Source: Polynucleobacter sp. IMCC 30228 (GTDB lineage: Bacteria; Pseudomonadota; Gammaproteobacteria; Burkholderiales; Burkholderiaceae). Taken from it: a stretch of 64,000 nt of DNA. The position numbers and the translations under genes are program-made. Under the pieces are notes generated by a model that made no database searches, was not told the DNA's origin, and worked only from the letters and a program-made list of their open reading frames with translations. Each line of letters begins with the position of its first letter. Positions within the stretch are counted from its first letter, which is position 1. Location of the stretch: NCBI RefSeq assembly GCF_021395205.1, contig NZ_JAJVCS010000002.1, positions 186,001 to 250,000 of the forward strand, in the 5' to 3' direction. This document shows, one piece after another, positions 6,641-16,156 of this stretch.

Positions 6641-9020
6641 TCTGGCGGGATTAGTACTCGATCCTGTTACTGCCGACCAACGCTACATTGGCGAGAGTGA
6701 ACCACGCCATAGTGCCAAACGCTTATTAGAAGGCCAAGGCACCTATGTTGATGATCTACAGTTTCCGCGCATGGGTCATGTGGTGTATTGGCGTTCACCA
6801 GTAGCACATATGCGCATTATTCAAATCCATTCTGCCGCAGCACGCAATCTGCCTGGCGTTTTAGCCGTCGTTGATGGCGTGCAAATGGCGACCATTTGCA
6901 AACCTTGGGTAGCCACTTTAAGTCATTTAGCAGGGATGAAGTCGGCCCCACAACATGCTTTAGCGATTGAGCGCGCATGCTGGCAAGGCGAGCCCGTAGT
7001 AGCAGTGGTCGCAGAGTCTCGTGCGCAAGCCGAAGATGCTTTACAACTGATTGAGGTGGAGTGGGAGGAGTTACCCGCTGTGGTCTCGATGTTGACAGCT
7101 TTAGATCCTGAAACACCCTTGATTCATCCTGAGCTAGGCGATAACTTGTGTTTTACCCGCAGTTTAAATGTGGGTGAGGTCGACGCACAATTTGCCGCTG
7201 CAGATGTCATTGCTGAAGCTACCTTTGGTTTTGGTCGCCACACTGGTGTAACCCTTGAGCCTCGTTGTCAAATTGCCGATTACAACCCAGGCGATCACCG
7301 CTTAACGGTTTATCACTCGCAACAAGCGCCGCATATGATGCAAGATTTATATTGTCGTCAATTTGGTTTGGCTGAATCCGATGTACATGTCATTTGTAAA
7401 GATGTTGGTGGTTCATTTGGGATTAAAGTCCACGCTTATCCCGATGATTTCGCAACAGTTGGCTTAGCTATTTTATTAGGGCGCCCGATTAAGTTTGTGG
7501 CTGATCGCTTAGAATCGTTTACCAGTGATATTCATGCCCGTGAACATCAAGTTAAAGGTCGCATTGCTGCTACTAAGCAGGGCGATATTTTGGCTTTCGA
7601 AATTGACGACTTAACGGCCATTGGCCCCTATTCAATGTTTCCTAGAACCAGTGCAATTGAGGGCAATCAAGTAGTGAATTTAGTGGGCGGCCCCTATAAG
7701 CATCAACACTATCGGGCGCAACTGAATGTCGTATTTCAAAACAAAACCCCCACGTGTCAATACCGTGGCGTTGGTCATCCCATCGCTTGCGCTGTCACTG
7801 AAGCTTTGGTTGATTTAGCGGCTGAAAAATTACAGATGGATCCGTTGGTTTTTCGCCAGCGTAATGTGATTCCCGATGATGCCTATCCATGCTCGGGGGC
7901 CTCGGGAATTAAATTCGAAATTCTCTCGCATGAACAGTGTTTGCGCACCATTGAAAAAATGATGAATTACACAGAATTACGCCAAGAGCAGGCCACACTC
8001 CGAAAAAAAGGAATTTATCGCGGCATTGGTTTTGCCGCCTTAATTGAATTAACGAACCCGAGCGCCGCATTTTATGGGGTTGGTGGTGCCCGCATTGCGT
8101 CGCAAGATGGTGCCACAGCTAGACTCGACCCATCGGGTGTGGTGAGCATCATGGTAGGTGTTGGTGAACAGGGGCAGGGCACCGAAGGTATTTATGCCCA
8201 AATTGCCGCTGATGCCGTGGGAGTGCCGATTGCTGATGTGCGGATTATTACTGGTGACACCGCCGTCACACCCTATGGGGGTGGCACTTGGGCATCTCGC
8301 GGTGCGGGTATTGGTGGTGAAGCAGTATTGTTAGCAGCTCAGGCTTTGCAAGAAAATATTTTACGATTAGCCGGTGCTATTTTGCAGCGCGATACCGCCG
8401 AATTGCTGGTGCGGCGTAGTCAAATAATTGATAAAGCCACTGGCCAAGCAGTGCTGCCGTTTTCAGAAATAGGGCGTATTGGTTACTTCCGAACCGATAC
8501 CTTACCAAATGATTTTAAAGTGGACCTCATGGTGACTCGTCATTATGCGCAACGTGATTATCCCTTTATTTTTACGAATGGTGTACAAGCTTCTTACGTT
8601 GAAGTAGATCTCGATACTGGATTTGTTACTTTACTAAAGCATTGGGCAGTTGAAGATTGTGGTCGAGTATTAAATCCAATGTTAGTTGATGAGCAAGTGC
8701 GCGGGGCTATTGTGCAAGGAATTGGCGGCGCACTCTATGAGGAGTGTCTTTATGATGACAGCGGCTTGTTGCGTAATGGCAATATGGCTGATTATTTAGT
8801 CCCGATGGCCAATGAAATGCCCGATATTGAAGTGGCACATGTCCAAACCCCGACTGCCTCTTCTCAATTAGGCGCTAAAGGTGCGGGTGAAGCGGGCACT
8901 GCTGGCGCGCCCGCGGCAGTGATGAATGCCATTAATGATGCCTTAATGCCATTTAAAGTTAAGGTATTTGAGCAGCCCATTACCTCGGAAAAAATTCTGC
9001 ATGCATTAGGAAAAATATAA
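6624..9020 (+). CDS. coxL: Molybdenum hydroxylase large subunit (CoxL-like, xanthine dehydrogenase family)
   Basis: This is the 798-aa molybdopterin-cytosine-dinucleotide catalytic subunit. The frame is open from 6504, but a GTG at 6624 has a GGAGG site six bases upstream and gives the normal start (..SEPRHSAKRLLEGQG). Cofactor-binding loops include GVGEQGQGTEGIYAQIAADA and GGTWASRGAG. The catalytic Glu is in GAKGAGEAG (E756). The active-site loop reads QYRGVGHP (about residues 379-386). This differs from the AYRCSFR of true (form I) CO dehydrogenase and is closer to the AYRGAGR type of other hydroxylases. The substrate is therefore probably an aromatic or N-heterocycle, not CO. Confidence 0.9.
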   Translation: MNKPNDLAGLVLDPVTADQRYIGESEPRHSAKRLLEGQGTYVDDLQFPRMGHVVYWRSPVAHMRIIQIHSAAARNLPGVLAVVDGVQMATICKPWVATLSHLAGMKSAPQHALAIERACWQGEPVVAVVAESRAQAEDALQLIEVEWEELPAVVSMLTALDPETPLIHPELGDNLCFTRSLNVGEVDAQFAAADVIAEATFGFGRHTGVTLEPRCQIADYNPGDHRLTVYHSQQAPHMMQDLYCRQFGLAESDVHVICKDVGGSFGIKVHAYPDDFATVGLAILLGRPIKFVADRLESFTSDIHAREHQVKGRIAATKQGDILAFEIDDLTAIGPYSMFPRTSAIEGNQVVNLVGGPYKHQHYRAQLNVVFQNKTPTCQYRGVGHPIACAVTEALVDLAAEKLQMDPLVFRQRNVIPDDAYPCSGASGIKFEILSHEQCLRTIEKMMNYTELRQEQATLRKKGIYRGIGFAALIELTNPSAAFYGVGGARIASQDGATARLDPSGVVSIMVGVGEQGQGTEGIYAQIAADAVGVPIADVRIITGDTAVTPYGGGTWASRGAGIGGEAVLLAAQALQENILRLAGAILQRDTAELLVRRSQIIDKATGQAVLPFSEIGRIGYFRTDTLPNDFKVDLMVTRHYAQRDYPFIFTNGVQASYVEVDLDTGFVTLLKHWAVEDCGRVLNPMLVDEQVRGAIVQGIGGALYEECLYDDSGLLRNGNMADYLVPMANEMPDIEVAHVQTPTASSQLGAKGAGEAGTAGAPAAVMNAINDALMPFKVKVFEQPITSEKILHALGKI

Positions 9021-9071
9021 GTTTTTTAAGTCCTGTACCATTGCTTATCTTTATATTTAATTGCGAGAATA

Positions 9072-9851
9072 ATGATGTCTTTTTTAAGCGGAAAAATTGC
9101 TTTAGTAACTGGCTCAACTAGTGGCATTGGATTAGCTATTGCGAAAGCCTTGGCACAGCAAGGCGTTCACGTCATGATGAATGGTTTTGGTGAAAAAGAA
9201 GCTGCGCTTGCCGAGGTTAAGGCTCATGGGGTAGATGTAGATTATCACGGTGCTGATATGAGTAAGCCTAAAGAAATCGAAGACTTGATTCTGACAGTTG
9301 AGAAACGTTTTGGTGCGCTTGATATCTTAGTCAATAATGCTGGCATCCAGCATGTCGATAAAATTGAAGATTTTCCGGTGGAAAAGTGGGAAGCGGTGAT
9401 TGCGATCAACCTTAGTTCAGCGTTTTATGCGAGCCACTATGCTTTACCGGCAATGAAAAAACGCAACTGGGGTCGGATTATTAATATTGCTTCAGTCCAC
9501 GGCTTAGTAGGCTCAGCAGAAAAGTCAGCTTATGTTGCTGCTAAGCATGGAATCATTGGCCTAACAAAAGTAACTGCCTTAGAAAATGCGCGCACTGGCA
9601 TTACTTGTAATGCAATTTGCCCGGGCTGGGTGCTCACACCCTTGGTACAAAAGCAGGTTGATGCGCGCGCTGAACGTGAACATATTTCAAATGAAGCCGC
9701 CAAAATTGCCTTGGTTTCGGAGAAGCAGCCTTCAGGAGAGTTTGTCAAGCCAGAGCAGCTGGGTGCGCTAGCTGTCTTTCTCTGTGGGCCAGATGCTTCT
9801 GAAGTGAGGGGTGCCGCTTGGAATATGGATGGCGGATGGGTAGCGCAATAA
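9072..9851 (+). CDS. bdhA: 3-hydroxybutyrate dehydrogenase (short-chain dehydrogenase)
   Basis: This is a cytoplasmic NAD+-dependent SDR of 259 aa that interconverts D-3-hydroxybutyrate and acetoacetate. It shows the coenzyme motif TGSTSGIGLAIA, the NNAGIQHVDKIEDFP stretch characteristic of bacterial 3-hydroxybutyrate dehydrogenases, the catalytic Tyr-Lys in SAYVAAKHG, and the family ending GAAWNMDGGWVAQ. Translation may start at either of two tandem ATGs (9072 or 9075). It lies 51 bases after coxL and could be transcribed with it. Its product enters ketone-body metabolism, as does that of the convergent HMG-CoA lyase. Confidence 0.9.
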   Translation: MMSFLSGKIALVTGSTSGIGLAIAKALAQQGVHVMMNGFGEKEAALAEVKAHGVDVDYHGADMSKPKEIEDLILTVEKRFGALDILVNNAGIQHVDKIEDFPVEKWEAVIAINLSSAFYASHYALPAMKKRNWGRIINIASVHGLVGSAEKSAYVAAKHGIIGLTKVTALENARTGITCNAICPGWVLTPLVQKQVDARAEREHISNEAAKIALVSEKQPSGEFVKPEQLGALAVFLCGPDASEVRGAAWNMDGGWVAQ

Positions 9852-9853
9852 AA

Positions 9854-10777
9854 CTATGGTTGCTGAGGCGCCGAATGAAGTCGATCTACTTTCCCTGCCA
9901 TCAGTAACTGGCTAGGCAGTTTTCGTCCAATCAAGGTTTGCAAATCATTCGAGCATTCCAACAGAAGATCTAAATTCATATTGGTATCGTAGCCCATTAA
10001 ATCAAACATATGCACTAATTCTTCGGTGCAAATATTGCCAGTTGCACCTGGTGCGTAAGGACAACCGCCCAAGCCACCGAGGGAGGAATCAAAGCGCACA
10101 ATGCCGGCCTCTACTGCTGCCAAGGCATTAGCCAGCCCCATGCCGCGGGTATTGTGAAAGTGTAAGGTCCACTGGATATGCGGATATTTATCTTGGACCG
10201 CGTAGCAAACGGCTTTGACTTGCGCCGGATTCGCCATCCCAGTGGTATCGCATATCGTTAGGCCGCGTACCCCTAAGTTAGCGAAGTAATCTACCCAATG
10301 CATCAGGTCTTTAAGGCTAATTGCGCCAGCAATAGGGCAACCAAAGCTAGTGGATAAAGAAACGTTACTCGCAATACCTGCTTGATTAGCAAATGCAATG
10401 ACCGCATGTAGGGCTGCAGCCGAATCGCTACGGCTCATGCGCAAATTGGCTTGGTTATGCGCTTCGCTTGCGGACATTACTAAATTAAACTCATCAACAT
10501 GAACGGCCCCAGCTCTTTGGGCGCCTTTTAAATTTGGAATGAGGGCGGTGTACTCAATTCCTGGATTACGTTTGATGCCTTGCATCACTTGTTCGGCATC
10601 TGCCAACATCGGAATCGCTTTGGGGCTAGTAAATGAGGTCACTTCAATTTTCGCGTAACCGGCATTACTGAGGCGATTAATAAGCTGGATTTTTTCAGCC
10701 GTTGGCACAAACTGAGACTCAGCTTGAAAGCCATCACGCGTCACAACTTCCTGGATAAACAGGCGTTTAGGAGTCAT
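9854..10777 (-). CDS. Hydroxymethylglutaryl-CoA lyase
   Basis: This is an HMGL-like TIM-barrel enzyme cleaving 3-hydroxy-3-methylglutaryl-CoA to acetoacetate and acetyl-CoA in leucine breakdown. It has the start FIQEVVTRDGFQAE with catalytic Arg-Asp, the metal-binding region TLHFHNTRGMGLANALAAVEAG, and the signature SSLGGLGGCPYAPGATGN containing the active-site Cys. It is 307 aa from the ATG at 10777; a TTG at 10792 is also in frame but less likely. It ends 2 bases from the convergent hydroxybutyrate dehydrogenase gene. Closely related lyases for other substrates cannot be excluded. Confidence 0.87.
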   Translation of the reverse strand: MTPKRLFIQEVVTRDGFQAESQFVPTAEKIQLINRLSNAGYAKIEVTSFTSPKAIPMLADAEQVMQGIKRNPGIEYTALIPNLKGAQRAGAVHVDEFNLVMSASEAHNQANLRMSRSDSAAALHAVIAFANQAGIASNVSLSTSFGCPIAGAISLKDLMHWVDYFANLGVRGLTICDTTGMANPAQVKAVCYAVQDKYPHIQWTLHFHNTRGMGLANALAAVEAGIVRFDSSLGGLGGCPYAPGATGNICTEELVHMFDLMGYDTNMNLDLLLECSNDLQTLIGRKLPSQLLMAGKVDRLHSAPQQP

Positions 10778-10931
10778 TTTCAAGAGGAACAATGAAGGTT
10801 AGAAAGGTCTAAGTATCTATTTTAATTAAGAATAGCGGATTTCTGTAGTTTTCGTGCCGCGGAAGATATTCTCTGAATCGTTTATAGTTACTGCGAATCA
10901 AACCGATTGTTTATAAACAGGAGAATTTTAG

Positions 10932-11528
10932 ATGGCTTCAATTCTGACTTCATTAGGGCGTACGGTATTAGCCGGCTTCATCCTTTTGCTGATTATCATT
11001 TTTGCATTAGGCGGCTTTGCTGGTAATAGCTGGACCTTGTTTACTTTTCGATGGTTGCATGTCACTTCAGGGGTCATGTGGATTGGCTTGCTGTGGTACT
11101 TTAATTTTGTCCAAATTCCGTCAATGCCTAAAATTCCGGATGAGCAAAAGCCCGCAATTAGCAAAGTCATTGCCCCAGTCGCTTTATTTTGGTTTCGCTG
11201 GGCTGCTTTAGCAACGGTGGTAACAGGCTTATTAGTCGCGTTGATTAGTGGTTACGCTCATCAAGCATTTACCTTGCAACCTGCTTTCCGTGCAATTGGT
11301 TTAGGTATGTGGATTGCCTTAATTATGGCCTTTAATGTTTGGTTCATCATTTGGCCCAATCAAAAACGGGCACTGGGCATTGTGACCGTTGAACCTGATG
11401 TCAAGGCAAAATCGGCACGCGTTGCGATGTTAACTTCACGTATTAATACCGTACTATCAATTCCAATGTTATTTTTGATGAGTGCGCAGTCACATAACCA
11501 AGGTTGGTTTATCGCCATCATTTCCTAA
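10932..11528 (+). CDS. PuuD-like (urate hydroxylase family) membrane protein, short form
   Basis: This 198-aa inner-membrane protein has about four or five membrane segments. The segment FRWLHVTSGVMWIGLLWYFN and the following NFVQIPSMPKI resemble the N-terminal membrane domain of urate hydroxylase PuuD. The C-terminal cytochrome c domain of full PuuD (no CxxCH) is absent, so urate oxidation should not be assumed. The conserved His residues of the first segments could bind haem. A strong ribosome site (AGGAGAAT) precedes the ATG, and a terminator follows at 11561. Confidence 0.7.
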   Translation: MASILTSLGRTVLAGFILLLIIIFALGGFAGNSWTLFTFRWLHVTSGVMWIGLLWYFNFVQIPSMPKIPDEQKPAISKVIAPVALFWFRWAALATVVTGLLVALISGYAHQAFTLQPAFRAIGLGMWIALIMAFNVWFIIWPNQKRALGIVTVEPDVKAKSARVAMLTSRINTVLSIPMLFLMSAQSHNQGWFIAIIS

Positions 11529-11560
11529 GTTTTAAGTCTTTAAAGATTTAATTGCTAAAA

Positions 11561-11593
11561 AACCCACCGCAGCAATCTGTCGGTGGGTTTTTT
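11561..11593 (+). terminator. Rho-independent terminator, probably bidirectional
   Basis: Nine-base arms AACCCACCG (11561-11569) and CGGTGGGTT (11581-11589) are followed by T residues on the plus strand and preceded by A residues. The hairpin can therefore end the plus-strand membrane protein gene and the minus-strand rubredoxin reductase gene that converges on it. Confidence 0.85.
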
Positions 11594-11606
11594 ATTGCTT
11601 GGCTCA

Positions 11607-12764
11607 CTAAATTAAAACAGGTGGGAGTAATTTAGCTAAGGCGGCACGCTCGGTAGTTGCTGTACCAACTAAGGCAAAGCCCAGTAGCTTACCAGTGCCA
11701 CTTTTAAAGCACGCCTTCATACCACCTTCTTGAGCAGTTGATTCCCACATACCCACCGCATCTTTAGCAGGTGGAGAGACCACGATTGGCATAGCCGGTG
11801 TTTTTACCATCACTGGCATTGCGGGGTATAGCACGGTTACCTCTTCGCCGAGTAAGTTTGGGGCTAAGGCCCGTGCAGCTTGCATGAGAGGCATGACATA
11901 CGGCAGTACTAAACCATCAACTTCGGCGCAATCACCCAGCGCATAAACTTGAGGTGCAGAGGTTTCGAGCCGACGATTAACCTGAATGCCCTGGTTAGTG
12001 TTGAGGCCAGCTAACTTTGCCAAAGTCGTACGGGGCCGCAAACCAACCGCCGATAGCACTACATCACTCACTAGTTGAACCCCATTTTTTAGTTGAATCA
12101 GCAGGGCATCTTGATGATGGGTAATGGTTTCAATCGTTGTTTCAAAATGCCAGCTTACGCCAGCATTGGCTAGCTCTCTTTTTAGCTCAGCAGCAGCACT
12201 GGGCGGTAGCAGGCGCCCCAGTGGTTGGTTAGCTAAATCAATTATATCTACGGTGTATCCTCCAGCAATTAAATCATTAGCAAATTCAGTACCAATTAAA
12301 CCCGCGCCTAAAATTGCAATGCGTTTTTTATTGGTAATGCGCTCACGGAAAGAGCGGTATTCTTCTAAGTCATTCACTGAGATAACTTGATCTGCAGCAT
12401 CACCCTGCAAGGGCAAACGAATTTGATCGGCACCTAAAGCTAAAACTAATTTTGTGTAGCTAATATTGCCCTGAGCACTGGTAATAATTTGGTTTTTGAT
12501 GTCGATTGCGGTGACTTCAGTTTGCGCCAAAATAGTGATGCCTAATTGCGCTGCCATGTCCTCGCGTGAGCCAGTAATTAATTGCATGGGCTCTTTTCTC
12601 CCGGCAATAGCAGTCGAGAGCATCGGCTTCGAATAAAAGTAAGCCGGCTCACGGGTAATTAGGGTGACGGGTATTTCTTGATTTAATTTGCGAATTTCCC
12701 GAATGACGGTGTAACCCGCTAAACCACTTCCAATGATGACTATCGGTGCCTCAAGCTTAACCAA
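11607..12764 (-). CDS. Rubredoxin-NAD(+) reductase, FAD-dependent
   Basis: This is a pyridine-nucleotide-disulfide oxidoreductase fold protein, about 385 aa. It has an N-terminal FAD motif ([20 protein letters not shown]), a central NAD motif ([17 protein letters not shown]) and a C-terminal FAD motif ([12 protein letters not shown]). It would reduce the rubredoxin encoded directly upstream. The frame stays open into the rubredoxin gene, but the only start that fits the FAD strand is TTG at 12764, which overlaps the rubredoxin stop by 8 bases. The pair usually feeds electrons to alkane hydroxylase or to oxygen-detoxifying enzymes; neither partner is seen in the window. Confidence 0.85.
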   Translation of the reverse strand: MVKLEAPIVIIGSGLAGYTVIREIRKLNQEIPVTLITREPAYFYSKPMLSTAIAGRKEPMQLITGSREDMAAQLGITILAQTEVTAIDIKNQIITSAQGNISYTKLVLALGADQIRLPLQGDAADQVISVNDLEEYRSFRERITNKKRIAILGAGLIGTEFANDLIAGGYTVDIIDLANQPLGRLLPPSAAAELKRELANAGVSWHFETTIETITHHQDALLIQLKNGVQLVSDVVLSAVGLRPRTTLAKLAGLNTNQGIQVNRRLETSAPQVYALGDCAEVDGLVLPYVMPLMQAARALAPNLLGEEVTVLYPAMPVMVKTPAMPIVVSPPAKDAVGMWESTAQEGGMKACFKSGTGKLLGFALVGTATTERAALAKLLPPVLI

Positions 12765-12924
12765 TTTGGACCATTTCAAAATCGGATTTTGCCACGCCAC
12801 AATCGGGGCATGCCCAGCTATCGGGCACATCAGCCCAAACAGTACCAGGGGGAAGCCCATCTTCGGGCAAGCCTAAGGCTTCATCATAAATAAAGCCACA
12901 AACGATACATTGCCACATTTTCAT
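12757..12924 (-). CDS. Rubredoxin
   Basis: This is a 55-aa one-iron electron carrier. The two iron-binding knuckles [11 protein letters not shown] and [11 protein letters not shown] are intact, with the [11 protein letters not shown] stretch typical of rubredoxins. The ATG at 12924 has AAAGG seven bases upstream, so the longer TTG reading from 12939 is rejected. The stop overlaps the start of the reductase gene, indicating one translational unit. Confidence 0.93.
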   Translation of the reverse strand: MKMWQCIVCGFIYDEALGLPEDGLPPGTVWADVPDSWACPDCGVAKSDFEMVQIG

Positions 12925-12964
12925 AGTAAAACCTTTCAAGATTTAATGGTTAAACGCAGCAGCT

Positions 12965-13618
12965 TTAAGCCGCTTGAGGAGAATATAAATGCGCTGCTAA
13001 ACCATTGGGGGTGGGCTCACCAATTTTATGCAAGGTATTAACATCGGTATGGTGAAATGGTTCAGTTTGACCTTTAATTATGAGAATGGTATCGAGTTGA
13101 TATGACCAGGTGCCATCAGCATTAAAACTAACTTCAATATGGTACTCAGTGGTTCTAAAGGCATATTCAAGAAACGGATTAGACGAAATACCTGAAGTAG
13201 GATCATTTTGATAGGCGCTTAATTTAAATTGATCTACCTGAGGGTCTACGGTATTCGAGGCCATGGCAATTTGACCGCGCGGGATTGTCAAGGTTTGCAT
13301 CACTAACTGGGTTTTGGGATCCCACAACCAGTACCCAACTTGATCGTGATACATCTTGATATTGTCGGGCTTGGTAATAAAGGTGTGATAACGCAAACCA
13401 TATAGCAGTTGGGGGCCATTGGTTTGAGGGTCGATAGGCTGTAGTTCGATATGCTCTACATAGGCTTGTTGCTTAGGGCCTGCTGCTTTGGGTTTTACAT
13501 CCAGCCCCTTAGTGCCCTCCCATATTCCAGCAAGGCGGGTAAGCGGGCCGAGGTTTTTCAGCGTATCTACACTAACGTCGCTAGGCTCGGTATAAATATC
13601 GGAGGGAAACTGTGCCAT
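12965..13618 (-). CDS. Nitrobindin-like heme-binding beta-barrel domain protein (FABP family)
   Basis: This is a 217-aa protein built mainly of beta strands. The region LTRLAGIWEGTKG resembles the GxWxGxG start of the nitrobindin/THAP4 C-terminal barrel, and the later strands (PFLEYAFRTTEYHIEVSF, GTWSYQLDTILII) fit such a fold. Nitrobindins bind haem and sense or isomerize nitrogen oxides, but I cannot identify the haem-ligating His with certainty. No signal peptide is visible. It lies 40 bases upstream of rubredoxin on the same strand and may be co-transcribed with it. Confidence 0.65.
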   Translation of the reverse strand: MAQFPSDIYTEPSDVSVDTLKNLGPLTRLAGIWEGTKGLDVKPKAAGPKQQAYVEHIELQPIDPQTNGPQLLYGLRYHTFITKPDNIKMYHDQVGYWLWDPKTQLVMQTLTIPRGQIAMASNTVDPQVDQFKLSAYQNDPTSGISSNPFLEYAFRTTEYHIEVSFNADGTWSYQLDTILIIKGQTEPFHHTDVNTLHKIGEPTPNGLAAHLYSPQAA

Positions 13619-13676
13619 GACGATTCTTTCAAAGAGTATGATGATTCTACGAATTGTATTTGATGAGGAGATTTAA

Positions 13677-13964
13677 ATGGTTCAACGTATATCCCAAGTA
13701 GTGCTTTCAGGCTTTATCGCTGCTGCAGTAGCTATGCCTTCAGCAACTGTCTTTGCTCAGGCCGCTGCACCAGCAGCGCCGGTTGCTCCTGCTGCAGCGC
13801 CCGCGCCAAGCGCCGCGCCAATGGCTAGCCCGAACACGCCTTCTGCTGCTGCGCCAGAAAAAAGTGCCAAGCAAGCGAAGAAAGATAAAAAAGCCAAGAA
13901 AAAGGCTGACAAGAAAGCTAAGAAAAAAACCCCAAAGGCTAGCCAGTCGAATTCTGCTACGTAA
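13677..13964 (+). CDS. Small exported Ala/Pro-rich protein with a Lys-rich tail
   Basis: This is a 95-aa protein with a clear signal peptide (VVLSGFIAAAVAMPSATVFAQ, cleavage after about residue 28). A middle of Ala-Pro repeats follows, then a C-terminal run dominated by Lys and Ala (about residues 63-88). No known domain was recognised. The strongly basic tail could bind nucleic acid, lipopolysaccharide or other anionic envelope polymers. GATGAGGAGATTTAA precedes the ATG, a good ribosome site. Function unknown. Confidence 0.7.
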   Translation: MVQRISQVVLSGFIAAAVAMPSATVFAQAAAPAAPVAPAAAPAPSAAPMASPNTPSAAAPEKSAKQAKKDKKAKKKADKKAKKKTPKASQSNSAT

Positions 13965-14025
13965 TCTACGCGATAGTTGTTCACAAGGCTTTTAGTAATT
14001 AGCAACTGACTTCATCGTGCAAGGA

Positions 14026-14886
14026 TTACTCGGCTACGCGAGCGCCTTCAATCTGATGGCGCTTCATAGCCTCAGCAACAAAGCCCGATGATTTCAGATT
14101 AGTAATGATGGCGCTTAAATAGCTCGTAATTTCTGCGCTATTGGCGCGTTCTTTTGGGGTGCCAATGGCCTGATTGATGACCATGAAGCGACCTGGCAAT
14201 AAACGGACATTGGTATAGCGCTTCGCGTCAACCTCGAGTTGTTGCTTCACGCCGGCAGCAACATTCCCTTTACCACTCATAAATTCTGCGACCACTGCAG
14301 GTGAGCTTGCTACTCGTATGAGGCTCGCTTGTTTTATTTCACGCGTAAGAAAGAGATCGTAGGCGCTGCCTTTGCCAACCACAATTTCATTTCCAGGACG
14401 GTCGACCTCATCGTTTTTTTGGAATGGGGAATTGCTCTTCACTAAATAAGCCCCTTCGATTTGAATATAGGGAGGGGTATAGCTAATATCAGCACCGCGC
14501 ACTGGATCAATCGCGACAAAAATGAGATCAAGGCTACCATTTTTCATCGCTTCAACGGTAGCGCCAGCACTTTTAAATAGCTGAAAATCAATTGCTACGC
14601 CCGCTTGTTTGCCAATAGCATTCGCAATATCAACCGATACGCCTTTTGGCGCCCCTGTGCCAAGCTCTTGGGAGGCTAAAACAGGGTTGCCTAAATTGAT
14701 GCCAACCCGTAATTTACCCGTGGGTGCAAAGGTTTGAATGAGGGTAGGAGAAAGTGGCATATTGGTAGGAGGGTTAGTTTGACTAATGGCGGCAGTATAA
14801 AAAAAGCCGATTACGCAAAAACAGCACAATCGCAGCACTTGCTGCAGCAATGCTGAGTGCCAAGCCAGAGGCCTAAGAAATTTCAT
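14026..14886 (-). CDS. Periplasmic solute-binding protein, family 3 (amino acid type)
   Basis: This is an extracellular solute-binding protein family 3 domain. It opens after a hydrophobic leader (residues about 10-35) with FAPTGKLRVGINLGNPV, continues with KGVSVDIANAIGKQAGV and DLIFVAIDPVRGADISYTPPYI, and has the usual GKGSAYDLFLTREIK segment. No transporter permease or ATPase is adjacent, so it is an orphan. The ATG at 14886 has GGA five bases upstream; an ATG at 14907 would add seven residues. The ligand is not predictable. Confidence 0.8.
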   Translation of the reverse strand: MKFLRPLAWHSALLQQVLRLCCFCVIGFFYTAAISQTNPPTNMPLSPTLIQTFAPTGKLRVGINLGNPVLASQELGTGAPKGVSVDIANAIGKQAGVAIDFQLFKSAGATVEAMKNGSLDLIFVAIDPVRGADISYTPPYIQIEGAYLVKSNSPFQKNDEVDRPGNEIVVGKGSAYDLFLTREIKQASLIRVASSPAVVAEFMSGKGNVAAGVKQQLEVDAKRYTNVRLLPGRFMVINQAIGTPKERANSAEITSYLSAIITNLKSSGFVAEAMKRHQIEGARVAE

Positions 14887-14980
14887 TTTATCCAATCGTG
14901 TCTGCATCGGTCAAAATTCATGATAGTGGATATCATATGGACTTGATAATTGGTATTTCACCTGAGGAACTAGTAGACGG

Positions 14981-16156
14981 ATGCGGCAACTGAATTTATT
15001 AGTGGCAGAAGCTCAAGCTTTAGGCGCAAATGCTGCCGAAATAGCAATCGATCCAGCAGTGGGCGAGGTTGCACGTATTCTACAAATTTGTAATGCTTGC
15101 CGTTATTGTGAGGGGTTTTGTGCGGTCTTCCCAGCGATGACGCGGCGCCTCACATTTAGCCCGAGTGATATTCATTATTTAGCCAACTTATGCCATAACT
15201 GTGGCGCCTGTTTACATGCTTGCCAATATGCACCACCCCATGAGTTTGGCGTCAATGTGCCGCAGTCTATGGCCGTAGTGAGAAAGGAAACTTATATTGA
15301 ATATGCTTGGCCACGAGCACTTGGAGCCCTATATCGTAAAAACGGTATTACTTTAGTCCTGGCAAGCTCGCTTGCGCTCATTTTTTTCTTGATATTAACG
15401 CTAGCATTAAATGGTAGTTTAATGAGCCCCAGTGTAAATGGAAACTTTTACGCTGTCTTTTCGCACAACACGCTAGCTTATCTATTTAGCGCTACCTTCT
15501 TATTCGCCGTGCTTGCTTTAGGTATTGGGGTAAGGAATTTCTGGCAGAATATTTCTCCTGGTGGCATGGGTTCGACCAGCTTAGTGGCAAGCGCAGAAGC
15601 GGCGCATGATGCCCTTACCTTAAAGTACCTTGGCGGTGGCCATGGCGAAGGCTGCAATAATGCGGACGATGGTTTTTCCTTATGGCGTAAACGTTTTCAT
15701 CATTACACCTTTTATGGTTTTGGTTTATGCTTTGCTGCCACTAGTGTGGCCACGCTATACCACTATGTATTTGGCTGGCAGGCACCCTATGCAATTTTGA
15801 GTCTGCCAGTTATCTTAGGAACGGTAGGCGGAGTAGGTTTAGTCATCGGCCCGCTAGGTTTGTTGTATTTAAATTTCACCCGCGCAGAGCAACATGGCGA
15901 TGCATCACAAAAGCCAATGGATCGCGGCTTTATTTTGCTATTGTTGCTCATTAGTATTTCTGGATTACTATTGTTAGCGTATCGCGAGACTGCGGCCATG
16001 GCAATTTTATTAGCAGTACATCTCGGCTTTGTCATGGCATTTTTTCTCACCATGCCCTATAGCAAATTTGCCCATGGAGTTTATCGGGTAGCTGCCTTGT
16101 TGAAAAATTCTATTGAAAAACGTCAAGCTAATAATTTGATGTTAGGTTCCGAATGA
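14981..16156 (+). CDS. tcuB: TcuB-like tricarballylate/citrate utilization iron-sulfur membrane protein
   Basis: This is a 391-aa protein with two iron-sulfur motifs near the N terminus ([15 protein letters not shown] and [16 protein letters not shown]), then about five or six membrane segments. This is the layout of TcuB/CitB, which passes electrons from the FAD dehydrogenase TcuA to the quinone pool. The usual partner tcuA is not next to it; the gene downstream is a different flavoprotein family. Its ATG lies nine bases after AGGAAC. Its TGA overlaps the ATG of a 24-codon frame at 16153. Confidence 0.88.
   Translation: MRQLNLLVAEAQALGANAAEIAIDPAVGEVARILQICNACRYCEGFCAVFPAMTRRLTFSPSDIHYLANLCHNCGACLHACQYAPPHEFGVNVPQSMAVVRKETYIEYAWPRALGALYRKNGITLVLASSLALIFFLILTLALNGSLMSPSVNGNFYAVFSHNTLAYLFSATFLFAVLALGIGVRNFWQNISPGGMGSTSLVASAEAAHDALTLKYLGGGHGEGCNNADDGFSLWRKRFHHYTFYGFGLCFAATSVATLYHYVFGWQAPYAILSLPVILGTVGGVGLVIGPLGLLYLNFTRAEQHGDASQKPMDRGFILLLLLISISGLLLLAYRETAAMAILLAVHLGFVMAFFLTMPYSKFAHGVYRVAALLKNSIEKRQANNLMLGSE

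Noticed and set aside
4786-9020. Reading the coxGMSL set as a carbon monoxide dehydrogenase
   Set aside because: The large subunit lacks the Cys-containing AYRCSFR loop, so CO oxidation is not supported.
10932-11528. Full urate hydroxylase PuuD
   Set aside because: It is only about half length and has no CxxCH cytochrome domain, so only a family-level name is given.
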